From: Phycisphaerales bacterium
GTDB taxonomy: Bacteria > Planctomycetota > Phycisphaerae > Sedimentisphaerales > Anaerobacaceae
Assembly: GCA_030602885.1 (NCBI GenBank)
Contig: JAUVYV010000003.1
Coordinates: forward strand, 62,001-126,000
Direction: 5' to 3'
Length of the DNA stretch: 64,000 bases
The position numbers and the translations under genes are program-made. Shown one piece after another: positions 1 to 8,832 of this stretch. Each line of letters starts with the position of its first letter. Position 1 is the first letter of the stretch. The notes below the pieces were generated by a model. The model had not been told where the DNA came from and made no database searches. It was given only the letters and a program-made list of their open reading frames with translations.

Positions 1-264
1 GCAGTTCGCACGCCGCATAACATAAAAATACGTAGTGTCACTCTCATGCAGCATATAATCAGGAACAGTCATCTCGCTCGCATCCACATCAGCAACAGCT
101 AGCACATCGTCAAAGTCAACAGAATCCATGCCGGCCCCGCGATACAGAAGACAGCAGCCGTTCACCCTCGACCAGAACCACCCCAACGAAAGCACAGTCC
201 CAAGCTTATACCCGTTCGCCGTCTGCCCGGCAAACAACGCCTCTTTCAACCACAACCGCTCCAT
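1..264 (-). CDS. Partial phage structural protein (C-terminus outside window)
   Basis: Open frame on minus strand from ATG at 264..262 overlapping the TGA of the upstream gene (TGATG); reads MERLWLKEALFAGQTANGYKLGTVLSLGWFWSRVNGCC... to the window edge. Confidence 0.6.
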   Translation of the reverse strand, partial: MERLWLKEALFAGQTANGYKLGTVLSLGWFWSRVNGCCLLYRGAGMDSVDFDDVLAVADVDASEMTVPDYMLHESDTTYFYVMRRANC

Positions 265-1379
265 CAACTCGGCGTCCTCGTAATGCTTGATTCACCCTCG
301 GCAGGCGTATGTGTCAATATCACTGTCTCACCGTCGTCATCGTAATACTCAATTGCACCGCTAAGCTTGTCCTGCACCGCCTTGTTCACTAACATCTTCG
401 CCGCCTTATCAAGACCGATTTCTGTCAACTCCCCCTTGATACCCTCCGACCAGCCATCCCCGCCCTGAGTTATCGTCCCGCTAACTGTCTCGTAGCTGCA
501 CCCCGACACCACAATCTTCCCGTTGACCTGCCATAAGTCAAAAGGCCCGAAACTCGGACTGCCCGACGACGCCGAATACACCGAGCAGTTCTTTAGCACC
601 GCAGCAGCGTTTGTGCCGTAACTATAAATACCACCAACTGGCCCTGTGTGATTTGAACCCGCCGAGACATCAAATACGCAGTTTGTGAACACAGCCCGCG
701 CATTATTTGACAGATACACAGCGAGCAGGAATTGGTCAGAAACATCATTACGCTTGGCAAGAAAAACGCAGTTCAGAAAACTTCCTCTGCCGATCCCGTA
801 AACGGCTCTACAGGGACTACTTGTGGCGTATGTGCCCAGGCCCTGAAAAATGCAGTTTTCGGCGACAATGCCCTCGGCTGAACCGGCATTCCACCCGTCG
901 TACTTGCCACGAACCCTGCTGTTGCGCAAAAAGACGTGCTTAGCACTATTGGCGTATAACCCATCGTATGCCCCGTAGATGTCACAATCCTCAATGACGA
1001 TATTTTCCTTCGCCAAGAAGCTGATGCCCTTGGCGTTAGTCGCCAAAGCCTCGACGGCGAGGTTCCTGACAACACAGTCATTTGCCAGTGACAATGCATC
1101 TCCCGCAGCCGGGATAATCTTCGACTTGTTTCGATGAGTCCCTATAAATGTTAACGCCTTACTGCCGGCGCTAACGTTCTCGGCATAGTCGCCGGGCCAG
1201 ATGATAATTGTGTCCCCGGAAGACACAGCCGACACAGCCGCGCCAATCGTCAGCTTCGCGTCATTGCCTAAGTTGACCGGATATTGCCCCGCATGACCGT
1301 TGTTGGCATCACTGCCTGCCTTTGAAACGTGCCACACCCTGCTCGAATCATTTAAATAAATCATCCTCATGTCCCTCAT
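264..1379 (-). CDS. Right-handed parallel beta-helix (pectate-lyase-fold) phage tail-associated protein
   Basis: 371 aa with repeated short beta-helix rungs (IVIEDCDIYGAYDGLYANSAKHVFLRNSRV...GIVAENCIFQG); sits in phage structural gene run. Confidence 0.7.
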   Translation of the reverse strand: MRDMRMIYLNDSSRVWHVSKAGSDANNGHAGQYPVNLGNDAKLTIGAAVSAVSSGDTIIIWPGDYAENVSAGSKALTFIGTHRNKSKIIPAAGDALSLANDCVVRNLAVEALATNAKGISFLAKENIVIEDCDIYGAYDGLYANSAKHVFLRNSRVRGKYDGWNAGSAEGIVAENCIFQGLGTYATSSPCRAVYGIGRGSFLNCVFLAKRNDVSDQFLLAVYLSNNARAVFTNCVFDVSAGSNHTGPVGGIYSYGTNAAAVLKNCSVYSASSGSPSFGPFDLWQVNGKIVVSGCSYETVSGTITQGGDGWSEGIKGELTEIGLDKAAKMLVNKAVQDKLSGAIEYYDDDGETVILTHTPAEGESSITRTPS

Positions 1380-1415
1380 AACTTCTTAGCTGCATTCCCT
1401 CAATTGTGATCTGTT

Positions 1416-2204
1416 TTACGTCTCTTCCGTCCACGTCCCGTTCTTCGCAATTACTGCCCAGGCACCGTTACTGTCCGCCACAAGCTTAAGACAGGCACCA
1501 ATAACACTGGCCGCCTTGTACTTGCCAGCAGTCTGCCCACTATCGTCACGAATCGCCGCAGACCCGGGAGCAATTCGAAGCTCCGTTGCCGTCTGAACTG
1601 CAAAGGTAAATACCGTCCCCTCGACGGCTGAATCAGGCAAAGTAAGCGTAACCGTCCCCGTCGCCCCCAGGTTTGTATGAACACTGCCCGACTCCGAAGC
1701 CCCAAGCGTATCATCGCTCGTGTGCGCTTCTATCGCCTGCGTAATACCACCTGCCCCGTAAGGCACAGCAAAACTATGGCCCCCGCGACAATCGGTTATC
1801 GATGTTATGTCACCATTTGATGTGGTCACTATCGCAAGCCGAATATGAGGCACCTGCGCCATATCCGGAAAGCCGCTGTATTCATCTGTAATGAGATTGC
1901 CTCCCGCATCTATGTATAGATAGATGTTCGCCTTGTCATCCACTAATGTATTACCCGACGAACCGGCGCAGCTTACCAGCTCCGTTCCCAGCCAGAACGC
2001 ACCCGCCTTAACTCCGATATCCAGACCACCCTCGTCGTACACCCGCAAGTCATTCGACCGCCTCGTCGCCAGCAGCAACCTGTAAAGCAGCTTGCGAAAC
2101 TGCAGATAGTAAGGCGACTGCCCGGTCGCTATATACTCGACACCCGTTTCACTGTCCGACTGTACGTTCAGCAGCTCATTATCACTCGGATACACCTCTG
2201 CCAT
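1416..2204 (-). CDS. Phage tail fibre/baseplate-like structural protein
   Basis: 262 aa, Gly/Thr/Ser-rich beta-type composition, co-directional in phage module. Confidence 0.5.
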   Translation of the reverse strand: MAEVYPSDNELLNVQSDSETGVEYIATGQSPYYLQFRKLLYRLLLATRRSNDLRVYDEGGLDIGVKAGAFWLGTELVSCAGSSGNTLVDDKANIYLYIDAGGNLITDEYSGFPDMAQVPHIRLAIVTTSNGDITSITDCRGGHSFAVPYGAGGITQAIEAHTSDDTLGASESGSVHTNLGATGTVTLTLPDSAVEGTVFTFAVQTATELRIAPGSAAIRDDSGQTAGKYKAASVIGACLKLVADSNGAWAVIAKNGTWTEET

Positions 2205-2224
2205 AACACACCTCTCGTTATCAC

Positions 2225-2998
2225 TTACACCACACTCAGAACCAGTTGATTCGCATCCTTGTCAAAAGATGAAACACTTACTGTCTCGGCAGGCCTTGCC
2301 GCCGGCACTACCGTCACCTCGCCCGTCTCGACATACTCGCTTTCATTACCACCCTCGTCACGGACCTTAACAGCAAACCTATACGCTCCCGCCTCCAAAG
2401 GCTCACTCACCCACTCGATAGCGTCGGTATCAACACCGAACTCATCCATCCCAAAGCTTCCTCTGCCAAACCCAACGCCTGCCGACCAATCTCGGCCAAA
2501 ATCACTCATCCCAAATCGACTCAATCCATACCCCGCCTTGTCCTGCCAACAAGGCCAAACACTTACCGGCTCAACCGTAAGCGGATTGTCGTAGTCAATC
2601 TCACCTGTTCCGTTGTCAAAATAGACTTCAAACATCGCCCCGACAGGCAAATGCTGACTCCTCAAAAGACAAATCCTCACCCGCCCGCTGCCGCCATAGC
2701 TCTCGAGTGCTTCACTGAAATCAACCCCTGCCTCTTCCGGCTCAACTGCAAAAACCTCAATCCGCATAGCCGTCTCAAATGAACTCGGCACACAAACCAC
2801 AATCTGCCGTTGCTCACAATTAACCGTCGCCCCCGCAAACTTGCCGTTCACATAAACCTGATAAAACTTATCACCCCAAATCGAATGCCACTTCACCAGA
2901 CACAGCCGATATCCACCGACAACCCTGCCATCAGCCCAGACACCGAGGGGTATCACGAATGCTGTAACTCTTCCTATTCCAGTGGCAATCAGTCCCAT
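2225..2998 (-). CDS. Phage structural protein, function unknown
   Basis: 257 aa ORF in co-directional phage module. Confidence 0.5.
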   Translation of the reverse strand: MGLIATGIGRVTAFVIPLGVWADGRVVGGYRLCLVKWHSIWGDKFYQVYVNGKFAGATVNCEQRQIVVCVPSSFETAMRIEVFAVEPEEAGVDFSEALESYGGSGRVRICLLRSQHLPVGAMFEVYFDNGTGEIDYDNPLTVEPVSVWPCWQDKAGYGLSRFGMSDFGRDWSAGVGFGRGSFGMDEFGVDTDAIEWVSEPLEAGAYRFAVKVRDEGGNESEYVETGEVTVVPAARPAETVSVSSFDKDANQLVLSVV

Positions 2999-3003
2999 CG
3001 CTT

Positions 3004-3390
3004 CTACTCTCCCAATTGGGTATAGATAATTTCATAATCAGCGACCAAGCCACCTCCGCTCACCCGCTCATCCTTGACCTTAAAAGAATCCATCCGCAAA
3101 TTCTCAAACTCCTCTCCGCTGCTCGTCACCAGCGTATGTGTCCTGCCCTCCATAAAAGCAGATACCGCTTCCACCCTCCTGTCCAAATCTGCCCTGCTTC
3201 TCGCCCGCAGCTCTCCAACCTGCCGTATCTGCCTGCTTCGTCGGCCCATGTCGATACTCAGCACGCCATCCAGACCCGCTGCTGCCCGCTCTATCGAAGC
3301 CCTTTGAGCACTGCCGACCTCGATTACCGTATGCCGTTCGTCAAACAACTTCTGCCCGTCCAACGTGACACTCATCGCCATTGCCCTCAA
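3004..3390 (-). CDS. Phage tail-associated protein, function unknown
   Basis: 128 aa ORF overlapping the upstream ORF start by 4 nt (3387-3390). Confidence 0.5.
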   Translation of the reverse strand: MRAMAMSVTLDGQKLFDERHTVIEVGSAQRASIERAAAGLDGVLSIDMGRRSRQIRQVGELRARSRADLDRRVEAVSAFMEGRTHTLVTSSGEEFENLRMDSFKVKDERVSGGGLVADYEIIYTQLGE

Positions 3391-4049
3391 TCCCGCACCA
3401 ATCTGCCGCTGCCGCCATATCTGGTGACATCAGCTACTCCATCCGAATCCAAATCAATACAAACCCGACACCGCTCTCGTGCCTTCTCGAACAGCTTCCG
3501 GTAATAAAGACTCTTCTCCCAGAAACTCTCATCCCCGACCTTGCTCGCCACCGTCGCATACACCGCCGATATAACCGCAAACACCGACGTCTGACCGAGC
3601 GCATCCGCATCGAGAATATCCGCCGCCTCAATGTCGCTTGCCGCATTCCCCGGCTTGATCCCCAGATACTCCGTCAGCCGAAACCCAACCTCCGTTGCCT
3701 GAGGTCTGTACGTGGTCACGCGATAAGAAATATCCGTTCCTGCCGGCGGCGCCACCGCCTCGCCGCTCGGATCCGCCCGGACCACCGAAACCGTAAGCTG
3801 TGTACCTGAATCTACCGACACTACCTCGTAACCACCATCTACTAAACCATCAGAAGATTGCAGATATACCACTCCTCCTGCCGCAACTCCTGCGCTTTCA
3901 AAATCCGCACCATTAGCCGTAAACGCCGTCCCGTTCAGCGCCCCTCCTGAGCCCGACGCCAAAACCTGGCTCACCAGAGCTAACTCGCCGAACAACACCG
4001 GCTCATACTTCAAAATGTCAACGTCATTCGAAAAAATTGCCATAATCAC
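3387..4049 (-). CDS. Phage head-tail/structural protein
   Basis: 220 aa ORF immediately downstream of the capsid gene; alternative start at 4043 (MAIFSNDVD). Confidence 0.5.
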   Translation of the reverse strand: MIMAIFSNDVDILKYEPVLFGELALVSQVLASGSGGALNGTAFTANGADFESAGVAAGGVVYLQSSDGLVDGGYEVVSVDSGTQLTVSVVRADPSGEAVAPPAGTDISYRVTTYRPQATEVGFRLTEYLGIKPGNAASDIEAADILDADALGQTSVFAVISAVYATVASKVGDESFWEKSLYYRKLFEKARERCRVCIDLDSDGVADVTRYGGSGRLVRD

Positions 4050-4062
4050 TTCTCCATATACT

Positions 4063-4127
4063 GGATGCGTTGTCGCGTGGATGAGTGAGCCCCCAACTCA
4101 TCCACGCTCTTTTTCAACAACGCATCC
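4063..4127. other. Nested perfect inverted repeats downstream of capsid gene
   Basis: Outer arms GGATGCGTTGT (4063-4073)/ACAACGCATCC (4117-4127); inner arms GCGTGGATGAGT (4075-4086)/ACTCATCCACGC (4096-4107). Confidence 0.85.
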
Positions 4128-4134
4128 GTCACCC

Positions 4135-5289
4135 TCAGCTCGCAGCTAAATCACGAATAAGCCCGTGGGCCGCTTCGTTCTTAAGTTCCAGCGTGTACTC
4201 ACCAATCAGCTCGCCGCACTCGTAGTCACCACCGCTCGCCAACGGCTTGAAGTGGAAACTGCGACCCGCCAAAGGCAGTACATTCGCCCGCGAAGAATCC
4301 AGCAGCAGCACCGCATCTTGCGGCAGCCACCGTGTCGTCACAATCCTACAAACACCAAAGTCGCTCTCATAGATGCTGATCATGTCAGTGTAAGTGGTCT
4401 CACCAGCCGCAAAGCTCCTGCTGCTGGCCGCAAAAGCGTTTATCTTTCGCTTCTGAAAACCGCCCACAACAATCAGGTCCACGTTACCGTTGCTGTTCTC
4501 CCATATCTGCCTCAACACATAGTTGATCTTCGCCTCATCCAACTCCGTCCCCGTCGGAAACCCACTGTCACCGGTGTGGAAGACATTCGTTGTCAGATGC
4601 TGGACAATCCCCTTCATTGTCCGTCGCACCGAGTCGTCCCCCTGCGGGCTTGTAGCCGGTTGTCCTCCACTGATCACCGTGTTCTCCAGATCGCGAATCA
4701 GCTCACGAAGCCGCTCCTGCTTCTGATAATCCATCTCATCGGCCAGACCAAGCTGGCTCGCTGCCATATCGGTCCCGCTCACCTCCACCGTCGCCGCAAA
4801 TATCTGCGTATAGTTGCCACACCTGTCGCGATTCGTAAACCTCGCACTCGGTTTGTCCGCACCCTCAAGAGCCGCATTACCTAAGATGTTGATGACCTGA
4901 TTGTCCGCCAGATCCTCAGCCGTCGTGCCCGCGTATCCGCGAACAACCGTCAGCGTGTCACTGTTCACAGCCGTCACCAGCATCAGCTCCTCGCTGTCTT
5001 GAATCTGAATCTGATCACCCACACGGAATCGACTGCCGTTATCCACATCAAAGTTCGTATCCGCAGCCGGATCGCTAAATGTGCTGTCATTGACCGCATC
5101 CTTGTTCGCCAGCAGCTTATCCTCCAGCCACTCATGATGCGTGCTTCGCACCTCCGTCAGCGGGTCACCCAGAGCATCCAGCAGCGGTGTCTCATATGGT
5201 GACACTATCCCAATCAAATCCGAAACGTCCTCTGCCAGCTCCGGCAAAGTCGTACCCGCCGAATATGTCGCCTTTCCTGTAAAAGCCAT
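4135..5289 (-). CDS. Major capsid protein, SU10/DUF5309-like
   Basis: 384 aa; N-terminus LPELAEDVSDLIGIVSPYETPLLDALGDP...STHHEWLEDKL typical of the SU10/DUF5309 capsid family. Confidence 0.8.
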   Translation of the reverse strand: MAFTGKATYSAGTTLPELAEDVSDLIGIVSPYETPLLDALGDPLTEVRSTHHEWLEDKLLANKDAVNDSTFSDPAADTNFDVDNGSRFRVGDQIQIQDSEELMLVTAVNSDTLTVVRGYAGTTAEDLADNQVINILGNAALEGADKPSARFTNRDRCGNYTQIFAATVEVSGTDMAASQLGLADEMDYQKQERLRELIRDLENTVISGGQPATSPQGDDSVRRTMKGIVQHLTTNVFHTGDSGFPTGTELDEAKINYVLRQIWENSNGNVDLIVVGGFQKRKINAFAASSRSFAAGETTYTDMISIYESDFGVCRIVTTRWLPQDAVLLLDSSRANVLPLAGRSFHFKPLASGGDYECGELIGEYTLELKNEAAHGLIRDLAAS

Positions 5290-5329
5290 TTGCCAACTCT
5301 CCTTCTAAATCAAAATCACACCAATCACT

Positions 5330-5857
5330 TCAAACAAAATTCCTTCGCAGCTTCAGATACTCCTGCAAATCCGTCCGATTACCCGTCGTCGCCGCCTTCT
5401 TCGCCGCACTCTCCAGAACTGTCCGACCGCTCGTCACTCGTTGTCTGACTCCCGCAGTTCTGTGGATAGTCGCCGGCCCACCGCCGCTGTCACCGAACAG
5501 ATATGGTTTCTCCCTTTTCAACTGCTCAATCACGCCGTCCAAATCCGCTTTGTCCGCACCTCCCAATCTGGCGTTTACAACCAGCAATGCCGTCTCCAAA
5601 TCATTCGTATGCTCCGAGACCAGTCTCCTCATCAGCTTCTGCTCCTCCTGCACGACATCCAACTGCTCAACCAGCTTGGCGGCTTCAGACTTGGCCTCGG
5701 CCAATTGACCTGCCAATTCTTCCGCCATTTTCTCAGCACTCTGTGCCCGCTTGCGATAGCGGATCGATTCGGCGACCGGAACAAACTTCACGCTCTCAAC
5801 ACCAGCCTGTTCCGCTGTCGTCTCCGATAACTCCTTCTCTTCGTCAATCTGACTCAT
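5330..5857 (-). CDS. Coiled-coil phage protein, possible scaffold
   Basis: 175 aa, charged coiled-coil segment between portal and capsid genes. Confidence 0.45.
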   Translation of the reverse strand: MSQIDEEKELSETTAEQAGVESVKFVPVAESIRYRKRAQSAEKMAEELAGQLAEAKSEAAKLVEQLDVVQEEQKLMRRLVSEHTNDLETALLVVNARLGGADKADLDGVIEQLKREKPYLFGDSGGGPATIHRTAGVRQRVTSGRTVLESAAKKAATTGNRTDLQEYLKLRRNFV

Positions 5858-7413
5858 TATTGCACTTGCTCCTCTACCTTGGTTTCATAACCTAATTCTC
5901 TGAGTACCTGCTCAGTCGGAACACCCAGCCCTTTCTTCATCTGGGCCTCCTTCAGCTTCTCCATAACATTCTCAGGCAGCGGACTTGGGAAAATAATCTC
6001 AACCTCCCTGTCCGCCTTGCTCGTACTGTAAATATTCGCCTTGTCGAGTATCTCCAGCACCATCGCCGTTATCTTCTTCAGGCCTTCGCCATAGGTGAAC
6101 TTCTTCCGTTCGGTCTTGCTCAGCATCCCCATTAGCGTAAGCCGCAGTGCAACCGCACTTGTAAGATTGCCAAGCTTGCTTTTCAACACACCTGCTACAA
6201 GCGGCGTCACCCCGCTTATCTTGTCCATCGCCTCTCGGATTTCCGCGATGTGCATACCTTCGCTCGGTGTCGCCGCATCCCCGCCGAACTCCTCAATCGT
6301 CGCCTCCGGATTGTCCGTGTACCACATCCTCCCAGGTGACACGGGCCTGTCCTCAAAGCCTTCTATCCCCTTGCCCAGATACATCTTGAAAGACTGAAAT
6401 GTAATCCTGTTCGCCCTGTCACTCAGCCGCGTATTAAGCTCGTCCTGTATCGGTATCAGCGGCTCGACATCGCTCAGCCCCTCGTAGTAGAACGGCTGGG
6501 CAATATTCTGAACGTGAACCACCGGCAGGAATCCCCAGGGCAGCTCTCCCTCCGCCACAAGCTCCTTGTCCTCGTACCTCTGCCACGCATCCGCCGATAC
6601 AACCTCCGTAACCGCAACCACCTGCCGTTTCTCAACCGACCCTCGACCAAGCAGCCGCGAAAGAAATGAACTCCCCTTGCTCAGCTCATTTCTCGCCTGA
6701 TGAAAATGCTGAACATACACGCTGATTTTCTTGTAATCATTCTCATCCAGGATAGGCAGTGCTCTCGGCGCCTCAATCAGTTCCAGCCCGATTGCTCGTG
6801 CCAATTGCAGCACTCCCTCGTGTGAGAGGGTTTTGGAGGAGTAGATGTGCTCGAAAACTTTTTCGCCAGGCCTGACCATACAATCGACGAAACCATAGAC
6901 ACTCCCGAGCACCGCCATATCCTGAAAGAACCCAATACCACCGTTAGCCGCAAACACTGCCTTTAATATCGCCTCAACTTCTGCACGTTTCGGCTTCTTC
7001 GGTGCCTTGGAAACAAAGCTTATCGGCTTGCCAAACAAAAAATCCACCGCTGCATTTATCCGCCACCCGATATCATTCTCAATCACTACCTCCTTGCGCC
7101 GTATATCCTTGGCCGCCCTGCCGCCAAATACCCCAGTCATCGCCGAGTGCGCCAATCCCGTTATCCGGGATGGGAGCCCATACTCCTGCGCTTGTACATA
7201 ACACCGCCCCGAATCACCTGCCTTTCGGCCGCGGGAGTGCACCTCTCCAACGTCCTCCATCCGGTTTGCGTAATACTCCCAAAGCTTCGAAAAGTGCCCT
7301 GCTATCTCAACCGACCGCTCATCGACAAGCCACTCAACGTAGTCAGCCACAAGCTGCTCATCTTTGAAAATCCCAAGGTCAAATCCCATACCTCTTTCTC
7401 CGCCTTTATCCAC
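5857..7413 (-). CDS. Phage portal protein
   Basis: 518 aa; portal-like sequence (DELNTRLSDRANRITFQSFKMYLGKGIEGFEDRPVSPGRMW; KISGVTPLVAGVLKSKLGNLTSAVALRLTLMGMLSKTERK), directly upstream of scaffold/capsid genes. Confidence 0.75.
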   Translation of the reverse strand: MDKGGERGMGFDLGIFKDEQLVADYVEWLVDERSVEIAGHFSKLWEYYANRMEDVGEVHSRGRKAGDSGRCYVQAQEYGLPSRITGLAHSAMTGVFGGRAAKDIRRKEVVIENDIGWRINAAVDFLFGKPISFVSKAPKKPKRAEVEAILKAVFAANGGIGFFQDMAVLGSVYGFVDCMVRPGEKVFEHIYSSKTLSHEGVLQLARAIGLELIEAPRALPILDENDYKKISVYVQHFHQARNELSKGSSFLSRLLGRGSVEKRQVVAVTEVVSADAWQRYEDKELVAEGELPWGFLPVVHVQNIAQPFYYEGLSDVEPLIPIQDELNTRLSDRANRITFQSFKMYLGKGIEGFEDRPVSPGRMWYTDNPEATIEEFGGDAATPSEGMHIAEIREAMDKISGVTPLVAGVLKSKLGNLTSAVALRLTLMGMLSKTERKKFTYGEGLKKITAMVLEILDKANIYSTSKADREVEIIFPSPLPENVMEKLKEAQMKKGLGVPTEQVLRELGYETKVEEQVQ

Positions 7414-7711
7414 TACAAACCCACGTACTACCCCATGATAATCTCGTTTTGGTCATTTGGATTTCGCCAACTCGAATTTCGTGCTTCAAATTTCGAACTT
7501 GTCCGTTAAGCCTTTCCTCGGCTCTCCGCTATTGGACGAACCTGCGCATTTGGTCCAATTTCCCGCCCGTTTGCTGTTCTTTTCTTCTCTCTAATTGCTT
7601 GCTCTGAAAGCACTAAAAAATTTTTCAAGATTCCCGATTTTGCTCTCCGGCTATATGCGCATTTGCGCCAAACGCGCGTTTGAAACATGCGCTCAAGTTC
7701 CCCCTGACTTC

Positions 7712-8283
7712 ATGTCAATCTACCATTACATCCTCCTGGCCTGCCCCCCGAGGGAATCGACTGCGCTCTTTTCGGTGAGAATTTTGTGGGGACATACTGG
7801 CTTTTGTCGAATGCTGAGGGCGGGGTCAAACTTAGTGCCTATCCTGATAATCGGCTCGTTATGAGGCCGAGCGAAAAGCCCCAGGCCAAGGCGGCAGGGG
7901 CAAAATTGCCGCAGGCGTAGCCTAAGCTACGTCGAGGACGATTTTGGCCCGACAACGCAGGCATCGGGCTTTGCAGCCGACCGTAATAGAGCGGGTTATT
8001 AGGATAGGCTCTTAAGGTCGGAGAATGTGATGCGGAGATGGCACAGCAGATACTGGCAGCGAAAGATGACGTAGTGCAGGAGCAAACAAAAGTACAAGGC
8101 GAAGCTGAGTAGCGGGATGAGGATTCGGGCGAGCCGCTCTGCCCGAAGTGCGGCTCGGACCTTGTGGAATACGAGAAGTACTCGAGAAAGATGTTCTTCC
8201 TGGGGATATTGTTTTTCAGAATTCCAGTGCCTTTTTCCGAAGGATAGTTACAGATGTCTTGGCTGCGGGCACGTCTGGAGGTA
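7712..8283 (+). pseudogene. Degraded DUF2007-like + Zn-ribbon gene, interrupted by a palindromic element
   Basis: Frame pieces: MSIYHYILLA... (from 7712); EGIDCALFGENFVGTYWLLSNAEGGVKLS (ends ~7837); after element CDAEMAQQILAAKDDVVQEQTKVQGEAE*RDEDSGEPLCPKCGSDLVEYEKYSRKMFFLGILFFRIPVPF(frameshift)PKDSYRCLGCGHVWR*. Confidence 0.65.
7838..8008. repeat. 171-bp imperfect palindrome (REP/MITE-like element or structured RNA)
   Basis: CCTATCCTGATAATCGGCTC... at left, ...GAGCGGGTTATTAGGATAGG at right; continues inward (AAGCCC/GGGCTT, GGGGCAAAATTG/CGATTTTGGCCC) to a GTAGC-CTAA-GCTAC apex. Confidence 0.8.
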
Positions 8284-8339
8284 AGAGGGATAGTGTCTGA
8301 ATCGCACTGCTTTTTCTGCGTGAGCCGGAGAGTATTGAG

Positions 8340-8475
8340 CTAAGCTACCTTGAATAAGTTTTTAGACAATAACAACCCCTTGTCATTCCCGCGAAAGCGG
8401 GAATCCAGTAGTAAAACAGCTTGAGACAAAGCTTCAATCAATCTATTGTCTAAAAACTTTGTAACAGTATCTTAG
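8340..8475. mobile_element. MITE-like element with ~31-bp imperfect terminal inverted repeats
   Basis: CTAAGCTACCTTGAATAAGTTTTTAGACAAT at left; reverse complement of right end is CTAAGATACTGTTACAAAGTTTTTAGACAAT. Interrupts a copy of the scpB 3' end. Confidence 0.65.
8394..8414. repeat. CATTCCCGCGAAAGCGGGAATCC palindromic repeat
   Basis: TTGTCATTCCCGCGAAAGCGGGAATCCAG at ~8390; a near-identical copy TTGTCATTCCCGCAAAAGCGGGAATCCAG at ~12634. Confidence 0.6.
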
Positions 8476-8534
8476 TCGGGTTTTTTTAGCTCTTCGGCTT
8501 TTGCACAGGTCTAACTTTGACAAGAACATATGTA

Positions 8535-8632
8535 ACTTGTCATTCTGAGCGCAGCGAAGAATCTCACACTAACAACGTGGTAAAATCTTAGGCCAGGGCC
8601 AGATGCTTCGCTTAGCATGACAGCTTGATATT
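8535..8632. repeat. MITE-like GTCATTCTGAGCG...GCATGACAG inverted repeat
   Basis: CTTGTCATTCTGAGCGCAGCGAAGAATCTC versus inverted GATGCTTCGCTTAGCATGACAGCTTG. Confidence 0.55.
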
Positions 8633-8832
8633 GGTCAGTTTGAGTGATGAAAATGGCTTGACTCTCTCTTTCAGAGATGTCCATAGTTTTGCCCCAAGCA
8701 ATTGGGTATGCTGGAGTCTGCTTTGAATGGACACGGCGAGAGAGAAATGATTGACAAAGAAGCCCGGGTAGCGTAATATGTGCGATGTGAATAGCCATCA
8801 ACTTTCAACTGTGGAAAGGACATCCTCAACTA

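Larger units (their letters stand above)
8283..8511. repeat. Copy A of scpB 3'-end sequence, split by the MITE-like element
   Basis: TGCGTGAGCCGGAGAGTATTGAGCTA (to 8342) and TCGGGTTTTTTTAGCTCTTCGGCTTTTG (from 8476) match 9745-9843. Confidence 0.75.

Noticed and set aside
643-665. TGATTTGAACCC resembling a reverse tRNA T-arm
   Set aside because: Lies within the beta-helix ORF and no cloverleaf can be built around it; no tRNA or rRNA recognised in the window.
707-943. Antisense ORFs over the phage module (e.g. 707-943, 3016-3504, 4165-4884, 5503-5895)
   Set aside because: Opposite strand to better-supported phage ORFs, low-complexity Arg/Pro/Ser-rich translations, no recognisable domain.
7506-7688. 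60-aa minus-strand ORF upstream of the portal gene
   Set aside because: Overlaps repetitive intergenic sequence and has no domain or clear RBS.
8511-8801. 96-aa minus-strand ORF
   Set aside because: C-terminus (VRFFAALRMTSY) is the translation of a GTCATTCTGAGCG-type inverted repeat; not a real gene.
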